Virus record (IMG/VR): IMGVR_UViG_3300031787_013450
Coordinates: 1 to 64,000 of that record
Length of the DNA stretch: 64,000 nucleotides
DNA from: a virus
Reading direction: 5' to 3' (one strand)
The number at the start of each line of letters is the position of its first letter. Position 1 is the stretch's first letter. The notes under the pieces were generated by a model. The model was not told where the DNA came from, made no database searches, and saw only the letters and a program-made list of their open reading frames with translations. The position numbers and the translations under genes were made by a program. Shown piece by piece: positions 44,950 through 50,763 of the stretch.

Positions 44950-44982
44950 AAAACCTTACAATTATTTTGTAAGGTTTTTTTT
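44950..44982 (+). terminator. Rho-independent terminator of tmRNA
   Basis: AAACCTTACA, eight-base loop, TGTAAGGTTT followed by a T-run. Confidence 0.92.
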
Positions 44983-44990
44983 ATTTCAGC

Positions 44991-45003
44991 ATATTTATAA
45001 ATA
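44991..45003 (+). promoter_or_regulatory. Late-type promoter motif ATATTTATAAATA
   Basis: Contains TATAAATA (44996-45003); next ATG is 12 bases downstream. Confidence 0.5.
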
Positions 45004-45014
45004 AATTAAATATT

Positions 45015-45272
45015 ATGGGAAAGTTCTTTATGTCATTATTATTGGTTGAGAATAAAGTATCAAGTAAGCGTTTTGTGACCTTAATGGCGTTTATTTTTAT
45101 GGCTATAGGGTTTATATCAGATTTATTCTTTGAATACACTGTAAACGAGTTTATATATGAATATATGGCTTGGATTGTGTTAGGTGGTTTAGGGTTTACA
45201 GCATCCGAACAATTTTCTAGTAGAAGAACAAAAAAAGATACAACCCAAAATGAAAATATTGAAAACATTTAA
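45015..45272 (+). CDS. Small two-helix membrane protein (holin-like topology)
   Basis: 85 residues with two membrane helices (VTLMAFIFMAIGFISDLFFE and EYMAWIVLGGLGFTASEQF) and a charged C-terminal tail. It stands alone between a late-type motif and a hairpin. Size, topology and late-type control would fit a holin, but the sequence gives no direct proof. Confidence 0.55.
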   Translation: MGKFFMSLLLVENKVSSKRFVTLMAFIFMAIGFISDLFFEYTVNEFIYEYMAWIVLGGLGFTASEQFSSRRTKKDTTQNENIENI

Positions 45273-45276
45273 AATA

Positions 45277-45303
45277 ATTAAGGGGATTTAAAATCCCCTT
45301 AAT
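45277..45303 (+). terminator. Long hairpin after the membrane gene
   Basis: AATTAAGGGGATTT, short loop, AATCCCCTTAAT. The stem is strong, but the following bases are not a clean T-run. Confidence 0.6.
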
Positions 45304-45413
45304 ACATGGTTATTTTTTACAACCACATTCTCTTACTTGATTTTTCATGATTTAAATTATTTAGCTAAATGTTATTTATTAATAAATATCGTTCATTAAT
45401 TAAAAAAATGTAG
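45304..45413. other. Short intergenic stretch without a convincing gene
   Basis: Between the hairpin and the next promoter I see only A/T-rich sequence and a 12-codon minus-strand frame with two cysteines, which is too short to call. Confidence 0.5.
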
Positions 45414-45421
45414 TAAATTTG
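45414..45421 (+). promoter_or_regulatory. TAAATTTG promoter box, leaderless
   Basis: TAAATTTG with the ATG at 45426, 4 bases after the box. No clear TTG at the usual distance. Confidence 0.5.
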
Positions 45422-45425
45422 ACTT

Positions 45426-45668
45426 ATGTTTAAGAAAAAAAATAATATAAGGTTTATAGATGTAAATTGGAAGATTTTAAAAAATGATATCCAAATGAAT
45501 GTTATTCCTAAAAAAAATGAATTACTTTTCTTTAATGATATATATTACGAAGTGGTTAATGTAATTTATGATATTTCAAAAATAGAAAAACAACAAATAA
45601 TAGTTGTTTTAACAGAACTTAAACCTAAAGTAGATTTTAAATTGGTTAATAATCAAATAATTACATAA
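45426..45668 (+). CDS. Small beta-rich protein
   Basis: 80 residues (FIDVNWKILKNDIQMNVIPK; LLFFNDIYYEVVNVIYDISK), a small beta-barrel-like layout. Its start codon directly follows a TAnnTTTG box. It precedes the RNA locus, which has its own promoters. Unknown function. Confidence 0.5.
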   Translation: MFKKKNNIRFIDVNWKILKNDIQMNVIPKKNELLFFNDIYYEVVNVIYDISKIEKQQIIVVLTELKPKVDFKLVNNQIIT

Positions 45669-45684
45669 AAAACAGAAAATAAAT

Positions 45685-45716
45685 TTGTTTTCATGAGGTA
45701 AAGGTTAGTATATTTG
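45685..45716 (+). promoter_or_regulatory. Promoter of a non-coding transcript
   Basis: TTG (45685-45687), 21-bp spacer, TATATTTG (45709-45716). The predicted start site is about 45721, and no reading frame follows for more than 1 kb except RNA elements. Confidence 0.65.
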
Positions 45717-45725
45717 TATTATAAA

Positions 45726-45790
45726 AAGTGGTTACAGCAAAACAAAAAAGAATAATTATGCAAAATTATAGAAACCCACTTTGAAATTAT
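45726..45790 (+). ncRNA. Pseudoknot-like RNA element, copy 1
   Basis: Stem AAGTGG (45726-45731) with CCACTT (45776-45781). TTACAGCAAAAC lies directly after the 5' strand. An inner hairpin is ATAATT/AATTAT, and the tail is TGAAATTATT. The layout repeats twice more downstream. Confidence 0.55.
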
Positions 45791-45804
45791 TTTAGTTATT
45801 TTGA

Positions 45805-45878
45805 AGAATTATTTCAGCAAAATTAAATTATCGATGAATCTTTTAAATTCAACCCGAAAAACCGATTCTGTAAATAAC
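45805..45878 (+). ncRNA. Pseudoknot-like RNA element, copy 2
   Basis: Stem AGAATT (45805-45810) with GATTCT (45864-45869). ATTTCAGCAAAA follows the 5' strand, the inner hairpin is TGAAT/ATTCA, and the tail is GTAAATAAC. The loop bases TCAG can pair with CTG at the 3' edge of the stem, giving an H-type pseudoknot. Confidence 0.55.
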
Positions 45879-45887
45879 TAAAAATAT

Positions 45888-45941
45888 TACCCTATAGGGT
45901 ATAAAAATAATAAAACAAATAAATTAATACCATATAGGGTA
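45888..45941. repeat. Repeated palindrome TACCCTATAGGGTA
   Basis: A perfect 14-bp palindrome at 45888-45901 and a near copy TACCATATAGGGTA at 45928-45941. Each is followed by TAAAAATAA. They lie just upstream of the second promoter of the locus and look like paired operator sites or short terminators. Confidence 0.6.
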
Positions 45942-45956
45942 TAAAAATAAAAAAAA

Positions 45957-45987
45957 TTGTTTTAATGTTAAAAAGTTAGTAAATTTG
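45957..45987 (+). promoter_or_regulatory. Second promoter of the RNA locus
   Basis: TTG (45957-45959), 20-bp spacer, TAAATTTG (45980-45987). The transcript would start near 45992 and read through RNA copy 3 into the tRNA region. Confidence 0.6.
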
Positions 45988-46006
45988 TAATATAAATTAT
46001 TTTAAA

Positions 46007-46078
46007 GGATAGATTCAGCAAAAGTTACATTCAAATTCAAAATAGATAAAGTCAACTAACGCTATCCTGTAAATAATA
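46007..46078 (+). ncRNA. Pseudoknot-like RNA element, copy 3
   Basis: Stem GGATAG (46007-46012) with CTATCC (46062-46067). ATTCAGCAAAAG follows the 5' strand and the tail is TGTAAATAAT. As in copy 2, TCAG in the loop can pair with the CTG spanning the 3' stem edge. Confidence 0.55.
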
Positions 46079-46082
46079 AAAT

Positions 46083-46168
46083 GGTTAGATGATGAAATAG
46101 GAAAACATGCAAGACTTAAAATCTTGTGGGCAGAAACGCCCTTGTGGGTTCGACCCCCACTCTAACTA
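46083..46168 (+). tRNA. tRNA-Leu (anticodon TAA)
   Basis: Acceptor GGTTAGA/TCTAACT; anticodon arm CAAGA-CTTAAAA-TCTTG with anticodon TAA at 46117-46119; a long variable arm (GTGGGCAGAAACGCCC); T-arm GTGGG-TTCGACC-CCCAC. The class II form with anticodon UAA fits leucine codon UUA, the most used Leu codon here. CCA is not encoded, so maturation needs a CCA-adding enzyme, and the phage carries such a gene. Confidence 0.88.
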
Positions 46169-46436
46169 CAATGAGTAAGAGATACTCAGAGTCTTTAATT
46201 CAAGACTTAAACAATGAATAGGGTATTAGACTGGACATCCTAATATCTATAAAGAAGACTATCACATTTTGGTAGAAACTGGTTATAGCTCTATAAAACG
46301 CCAGTCTCTTTGGAATAAAGCTAGGTAACAGAGGCTCCAAGTAGTTTGACTAATTTTAAGAGGGTAAGACCCACAGGTTTATTGAAAGAAAGAAAACCGA
46401 TACATCTACTCACCAGTAATCTCAAGGTGGGGTGGA
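46169..46436 (+). ncRNA. Structured non-coding region between tRNA elements
   Basis: No coding frame is convincing. Many local helices can be drawn: GAGTA/TACTC, GTCTT/AAGAC, GGTATTAG/CTAATATC, ACTGG/CCAGT enclosing TTATAG/TATAA, and GGGTAAGACCC. The density of hairpins and the shared transcript with tRNA-Leu suggest one or more stable RNAs, but I match no known family. Confidence 0.4.
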
Positions 46437-46538
46437 AGTTAGGTGGCGGAATTGGTAGACGCACGCATGGCTCGGCAGTATCGTGAAAAGAGCCTGTAAT
46501 TAAGATACTGCGTACAGGTTCGAATCCTGTCCTAACAA
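46437..46538 (+). ncRNA. tRNA-like element 1 with aberrant anticodon region
   Basis: Acceptor strands AGTTAGG and CCTAACA pair except at the first position. The D-arm TGGCGGAATTGGTAGACGC is typical of tRNA-Leu, and the T-arm ACAGG-TTCGAAT-CCTGT is perfect. The anticodon region is enlarged to about 50 nt and contains GGCTC/GAGCC crossing GCAGTATC/GATACTGC, a pseudoknot arrangement. No normal 5-bp anticodon stem with a 7-nt loop can be formed. Confidence 0.6.
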
Positions 46539-46542
46539 CAAA

Positions 46543-46664
46543 AATAACTAATGACTCTGAAAAGAGCAAGCTGGATTGGGTTGCTAGCATTCCCGTTCGA
46601 GTCGGGCAAGAATAGAAATATTCAAGTGGGCCAGCTAGGAGAAACGAAGACCTCATTAGTTATT
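46543..46664 (+). ncRNA. Multi-helix structured RNA closed by a 12-bp stem
   Basis: AATAACTAATGA (46543-46554) pairs perfectly with TCATTAGTTATT (46653-46664). Inside are CTCT-GAAA-AGAG with a GNRA tetraloop, AGCTGG (46569-46574) with CCAGCT (46631-46636), CCCG-TTCGAGT-CGGG resembling a T-arm, and GAAT-AGAA-ATTC-type pairing. It lies between two tRNA-like elements, with no coding potential. Confidence 0.65.
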
Positions 46665-46669
46665 TTCTT

Positions 46670-46747
46670 AGTCAGGTGGCGGAATTGGTTGCCAAGATAG
46701 CGGACTCTAAGGAGCGTCTATTACAGGTTCGAATCCTGTCCTGATTA
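46670..46747 (+). ncRNA. tRNA-like element 2 with aberrant anticodon region
   Basis: Acceptor AGTCAGG/CCTGATT pairs fully (one G-U), discriminator A. The D-arm can be read as TGGC-GGAATTGGTT-GCCA. T-arm ACAGG-TTCGAAT-CCTGT is identical to that of element 1. Between the arms are 28 nt from which no canonical anticodon arm forms; ATAG/CTAT around a 17-nt loop is the best helix. Confidence 0.6.
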
Positions 46748-46772
46748 CAATTAATTTAAACATAAAAAAAAT

Positions 46773-46949
46773 ATGAAAAACTTTTTAAAAGAACTATTTA
46801 AGTGTTGGTTATTGACATGTCCGATAACCATTTTATTTATCTTTATTAAACCTATTGGTTATCATTGGTATGATTACATTATATTTTATAGTATAATTGG
46901 TGTTGTATCTTATTATTATAAAGAAATTTATAAGTTTCTAGGTTTTTAA
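46773..46949 (+). CDS. Small membrane protein (58 residues)
   Basis: A short frame starting KNFLKELFKCWLL with two hydrophobic segments (CPITILFIFIKPIGYHWYDY and IIFYSIIGVVSYYY) and a basic C-terminus. Its last A is the first base of the next ATG (taATGG), so it is translationally coupled to the dNMP kinase-like gene. Unknown function. Confidence 0.55.
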   Translation: MKNFLKELFKCWLLTCPITILFIFIKPIGYHWYDYIIFYSIIGVVSYYYKEIYKFLGF

Positions 46950-47455
46950 TGGGTAAAAACGTTAAGTTATGTTTAATTGGTTCAGCTAGATGGGGAAAAG
47001 ACTCACTAGCTGAAATTTTTAATGAGCAGTTTGGTTTAAAATACACATCTTCATCTGAAGCATGTGCTGACATATTCATATATGATAAATTAAAAGATTT
47101 ATATGGTTATAGTAGTGTTAAAGAATGTTTTAACGATAGGTTTAAACATAGAGCAGAATGGTTTAATTTAATAAGTGAGTATAATAAAGATGACAAAGCT
47201 AGATTAGCTAAAGAAATCATGAAAAATAACGACATTTATGTTGGTATGAGAAGTAGAGATGAGATAGAAGAGTGTTTAAGACAAAATGTGTTTAATTTAG
47301 TTATATGGGTTGATGGTAGTAAAAGGCTACCATTTGAATCAAAAGATTCTTTTGATATTGATTCATTATGTGCAGATATCATTATTGAAAATAATGATAC
47401 GTATGAAAATTTTCAACGTAGAGCGATAAATTTAGGGAATTTATTATTCAAGTAA
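46949..47455 (+). CDS. Deoxynucleoside monophosphate kinase-like protein
   Basis: 168 residues. P-loop LIGSARWGKDSLAE, a DKLKDLYGYSSVKECFNDRF substrate region, and DIYVGMRSRDEIEECLRQ resemble phage dNMP kinases (T4 gp1-like family). It would convert dNMPs to dNDPs, complementing the thymidine kinase encoded 4 kb upstream. The GKD rather than GKS/T in the P-loop is typical of this family. Confidence 0.7.
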   Translation: MGKNVKLCLIGSARWGKDSLAEIFNEQFGLKYTSSSEACADIFIYDKLKDLYGYSSVKECFNDRFKHRAEWFNLISEYNKDDKARLAKEIMKNNDIYVGMRSRDEIEECLRQNVFNLVIWVDGSKRLPFESKDSFDIDSLCADIIIENNDTYENFQRRAINLGNLLFK

Positions 47456-47468
47456 TCTAAAAAAAAAT

Positions 47469-47499
47469 TTGTTTCGTATCGTATTTTTTAATATCTTTG
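47469..47499 (+). promoter_or_regulatory. Bacteroidota-type promoter before second sigma gene
   Basis: TTG (47469-47471), 20-bp spacer, TATCTTTG (47492-47499); ATG at 47519. Confidence 0.65.
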
Positions 47500-47518
47500 T
47501 ATTAAATAAATAAAGTAT

Positions 47519-48406
47519 ATGATAACAGATTTCGGTAAAAAAAGACTTGGTAATGATGATTTTTTTGTAAACACATTATCTAAAGAATCTTTAAAAGCTT
47601 ATTACAGTCAAATTGAAAAGCTTAAACCTTTAACCAAAGAAGAAGAAAAAGAACTATTCATAAAGTTGTCTGAGACAACTGATGAATTAGACAGAAAAAA
47701 AATAAAAGATAAAATAATAAATCATAATCTTTTATTTGTTGTTTCTGTTGCAAGAACATATGCTAAAAAAATAACCAGTGGTGATATTGGTGTTGAAGAA
47801 TTGATATGTGAGGGCAATATTGGCTTAAGTGAAGCTATTGAACAATTCAAAACAGATTCAGATAATAAATTTATTTCATATGCTATTTGGCATATAAGAA
47901 AAAGAATTTTATTGTTTTTAAATGAAAATTTATATGTAGCTAACATATCTTCAAACATTATGCCTAAAATTAAAATAATAAATAATTTGAAAGCAAAAAT
48001 GGAGAAAGAATGTGGTCATGAACTTGATTACGAATATGTTATTAATAATTCTGATATTGGTACAGATAGAATAAAAAATAGTGTATTGATGGCTATTAAA
48101 TCTAGTGTTGTTACTAAATCATTAATAACTGAAGAAAATGATTATTTATTCAAACACAATGATTTTGAAGTAGATAGTGAAGAAAAAGAATCAAACGAAG
48201 TATTAAAAAAGGTAATATATTCTTTAAACCCTATAAGTAGAGTTATTATTTGTCATTATTATGGTTTGTATGACTATAAACAATTAACAATTAAACAAAT
48301 GTCAGAAGAGTATAATATGACAACTATAAGAATTAAAAAAATAATAGAGTTTGCGATAAGAGACCTTAAAAAAAATGAAGATTTAAAAGATTTTTTTGGT
48401 TGTTAA
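47519..48406 (+). CDS. Second, divergent sigma-70 family factor
   Basis: 295 residues. KPLTKEEEKELFIKLSE (region 1.2), NHNLLFVVSVARTYA, LICEGNIGLSEAIEQF and KFISYAIWHIRKRILLFL (region 2), and a weak region 4 helix-turn-helix (KQMSEEYNMTTIRIKKIIEF). Region 2.4/3 differs strongly from the first sigma factor and from housekeeping sigma (HIRK instead of WVRQ). This is what one expects of a factor reading a non-host promoter, so it is a prime candidate for the late-type motif. It has its own early-type promoter. Confidence 0.8.
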   Translation: MITDFGKKRLGNDDFFVNTLSKESLKAYYSQIEKLKPLTKEEEKELFIKLSETTDELDRKKIKDKIINHNLLFVVSVARTYAKKITSGDIGVEELICEGNIGLSEAIEQFKTDSDNKFISYAIWHIRKRILLFLNENLYVANISSNIMPKIKIINNLKAKMEKECGHELDYEYVINNSDIGTDRIKNSVLMAIKSSVVTKSLITEENDYLFKHNDFEVDSEEKESNEVLKKVIYSLNPISRVIICHYYGLYDYKQLTIKQMSEEYNMTTIRIKKIIEFAIRDLKKNEDLKDFFGC

Positions 48407-48424
48407 TAATTTAATAGTTTAAGA

Positions 48425-48437
48425 TATATATTTATTA
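48425..48437 (+). promoter_or_regulatory. Late-type promoter motif TATATATTTATTA
   Basis: TATTTAT core at 48429-48435; the ATG at 48441 follows after 5 bases, so the start site would lie at or inside the start codon region. Confidence 0.4.
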
Positions 48438-48440
48438 TAT

Positions 48441-50006
48441 ATGAAAAACTATATTAAATTCAAATTAAGAAACTTATTAAACGAAACGGAATTTAATTAC
48501 CATAAAGGTGATATAGAAAATGTAGAAAATATAAGACCATATGGTTCAGATAATTTATTTCGTATGCAAGGTCGTGGAACTGGGCATTTTGGTTCTGGTC
48601 TTTATTTTTCTACTTATAGTTGTGAAAATTTTGATGATTCCGATAACTCAAAAAAAGAATTAACTAAAATAAAAGATAATATTTATCGTGTTGATTTTGA
48701 TATTTATAAAAATTTATTTAGGGTTAAATCACCAGACCATGCTGAAATGTTATTTAAAACATTAAAACTAATAAATGAAAGTTTTTATTTAGTTGTTAGA
48801 GTTTATGATAGCAAATTTGAAATGGATAACAAATTCAAAATTATTTATTTAAAAATAATAAATAATGCACAATACCTAGGTTTAAATATTCCAAAATATC
48901 GTGAATATATAAATATGGTTAAAGAAGCCGCAAATGACATGAAGAACAAAACCAATTTAGCATCCATGTCAACAAGAATAATGGAGTACAATGGTTTTAA
49001 TGGTGTTAATGTTAGCGGTATAGATGGGTATGATAATACATTACACGGGTCTGTTATATATGATTTATCTAAACTATCGTCTAATCCAGTAGAAGTTAAA
49101 AACCCAGAACTATTTTGTAAAATAAAACGTGATGTGATAACTAATTTCCCAAATATGCGTTCAGATGCTTTAGCTGGTGATAAATTAAGTATTGATTTTT
49201 TTAATAAATTAAAAAATAATGAAAAAATAATTTATATAAAAAATTTTGAATATTATTTTGAACCTTATCAATTAGATGAGTTAGATGAAAACTTAAAAAA
49301 AGTTTATTATAATTCATTACCAATTAAATTTAAGAATGGTTTATTAGAAAAATTACCACATTATAAAATGGTTAAAAAAATGATTGATGATGGTTATATT
49401 AAATTAATTTATGATGAAAACATTAAAGTAAATGATGTAACTATATTAGAAGATATTTTAGAAGATTTTTGGAAGTATGATGAAAAACATCAAGAATTGA
49501 TTTTAAAAAACATAAATAGACCATTAAATGATGAAGAAGAACGTTTATTAAATAACGTGAAAGAAGATGATGAATATAAACAATTTTTTACCGAAAACGA
49601 AAATAAATTAAATACTTCATCTGAAATAAGAATTAAATATGATATTAACTTACCAAAGGACATAATAGATATTAAAGATATTTTTGTTAAGAATGGTTAT
49701 GATTTATATCTTGTTGGTGGTTCAGTAAGGGATGTTTTACTAAATAAAGAACCAAAAGATTATGATTTAGCAACAAATGCTAAACCAGATGATATTGAAA
49801 ACATATTACAAGAAAACGGTTATAAAACAATAGCAACAGGAAAAGCATTTGGTGTCATTAATGTTATAACAGATAGTGATGAATATGAAATAGCCACATT
49901 CAGAATAGACCAATATAAAGGTTATGATTTAGAAGGGTTTAAAGATTATTTAAAACGTTTAAATAATGGTAGTTACGAAAAATTTTTAACTAAATTAATG
50001 AAATAG
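48441..50006 (+). CDS. ADP-ribosyltransferase-like domain fused to N-terminal part of a CCA-adding enzyme
   Basis: 521 residues. The leader IKFKLRNLLNE (residues 5-15) fits the shared (L/I)xE pattern. Residues 15-230 look like an ADP-ribosyltransferase fold (FNYHKGD, GHFGSGLYFST, IMEYNGFNGVNVSG). After a helical middle part, residues about 400-490 are a class II tRNA nucleotidyltransferase head: LYLVGGSVRDVLLNKEPKDY, DLATNAKPDD, GKAFGVINV and YEIATFRIDQ. The frame then ends in TAG before the RRPD motif, which reappears in the gene at 50764. The enzyme is therefore split by the GIY-YIG gene between them. Confidence 0.7.
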   Translation: MKNYIKFKLRNLLNETEFNYHKGDIENVENIRPYGSDNLFRMQGRGTGHFGSGLYFSTYSCENFDDSDNSKKELTKIKDNIYRVDFDIYKNLFRVKSPDHAEMLFKTLKLINESFYLVVRVYDSKFEMDNKFKIIYLKIINNAQYLGLNIPKYREYINMVKEAANDMKNKTNLASMSTRIMEYNGFNGVNVSGIDGYDNTLHGSVIYDLSKLSSNPVEVKNPELFCKIKRDVITNFPNMRSDALAGDKLSIDFFNKLKNNEKIIYIKNFEYYFEPYQLDELDENLKKVYYNSLPIKFKNGLLEKLPHYKMVKKMIDDGYIKLIYDENIKVNDVTILEDILEDFWKYDEKHQELILKNINRPLNDEEERLLNNVKEDDEYKQFFTENENKLNTSSEIRIKYDINLPKDIIDIKDIFVKNGYDLYLVGGSVRDVLLNKEPKDYDLATNAKPDDIENILQENGYKTIATGKAFGVINVITDSDEYEIATFRIDQYKGYDLEGFKDYLKRLNNGSYEKFLTKLMK

Positions 50007-50050
50007 CGACTTTTAGATTAATCCATGATATTTATAATAAAAAGAATGTC

Positions 50051-50758
50051 ATGGAATCAAAATATTATGTCTATGTTTACCTAGACCCAAGAAAAAAAGG
50101 TGAATTTACATATGGTGATTATAAATTTGAATATGAACCATTTTATGTTGGAAAGGGATGTTACAAAAGATGCTTAGAACACTTAAACCCTAATAGGATG
50201 AAGTGTGATAATAACACATATAAAATTAGAAAAATTAATAAAATAATAAATATTGGTTTAAAACCAATAATTTTAAAAATTAGTGAAAATATATTTGAAG
50301 TTGATGCTTTCGAGTTAGAAAAAAAATTAATATTAGTTATTGGTAGGAATGATTTAAAAAATGGTCCATTAACCAACCTTACCAATGGAGGCGATGGTGT
50401 TTCTGGTCACATAAGGTCGTTAGAGTATAGGAATAAAATCAGTCAAAACAATAAAAATAGGGAGGTTAGTAATATAACAAGAGAAAAAATAAGTCAATCA
50501 TTAATTGGTAAACCTGGTAGAAATACTGGTAATAAACACAGCGAAGAGACTAAAAAACAAATATCAGAAACCAAAAAAGGTACTTTGTCTTGGAACGCAA
50601 CACCAGTATTACAATTATCTAAAGATAGTGAATTAATTAAAGAATGGGTTAGTGCAACAGCAGCAGCAAAAGAATTAGGGTTGAGTCAAGGCAATATTTG
50701 GTCGGTAATAAATGGTAATAGAAATAAGTGTGGTGGTTATAAATGGAAATTAAAATAA
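50051..50758 (+). CDS. GIY-YIG homing endonuclease
   Basis: 235 residues. GIY-YIG core: YYVYVYLDPRKKGEFTYG, PFYVGKGCYKRCLEHL. NUMOD3-type DNA-binding motifs follow (REKISQSLIGKPGRNTGNKH then SEETKKQISETKKG). A C-terminal NUMOD1-type helix-turn-helix (VSATAAAKELGLSQGNIWSV) ends the protein. It sits exactly between the two halves of the CCA-adding enzyme and is preceded by a late-like TATTTATAATAAA. Such proteins spread introns or themselves into conserved genes. The surrounding non-exonic sequence could be a group I intron, though I cannot find its core by eye. Confidence 0.88.
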   Translation: MESKYYVYVYLDPRKKGEFTYGDYKFEYEPFYVGKGCYKRCLEHLNPNRMKCDNNTYKIRKINKIINIGLKPIILKISENIFEVDAFELEKKLILVIGRNDLKNGPLTNLTNGGDGVSGHIRSLEYRNKISQNNKNREVSNITREKISQSLIGKPGRNTGNKHSEETKKQISETKKGTLSWNATPVLQLSKDSELIKEWVSATAAAKELGLSQGNIWSVINGNRNKCGGYKWKLK

Positions 50759-50763
50759 TTAAA

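Noticed and set aside
45310-45348. Minus-strand 12-codon frame MKNQVRECGCKK
   Set aside because: Too short, with no promoter or conserved context; chance is the simplest explanation.
46169-46436. RNase P RNA or group I intron
   Set aside because: None of the conserved RNase P blocks or a convincing intron P3-P7 core can be found by eye; a covariance search would be needed.
46321-46656. Minus-strand 111-codon frame over the RNA locus
   Set aside because: It runs across the tRNA-like elements and the 12-bp-stem RNA and reflects the higher GC of structured RNA; it contains no domain and no promoter.
46670-46747. Amber suppressor tRNA, because CTCTAAG could be an anticodon loop with CTA
   Set aside because: The bases on each side (GCGGA and GAGCG) do not pair, so there is no anticodon stem. 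Also, TAG ends several genes normally, so there is no sign of TAG recoding.
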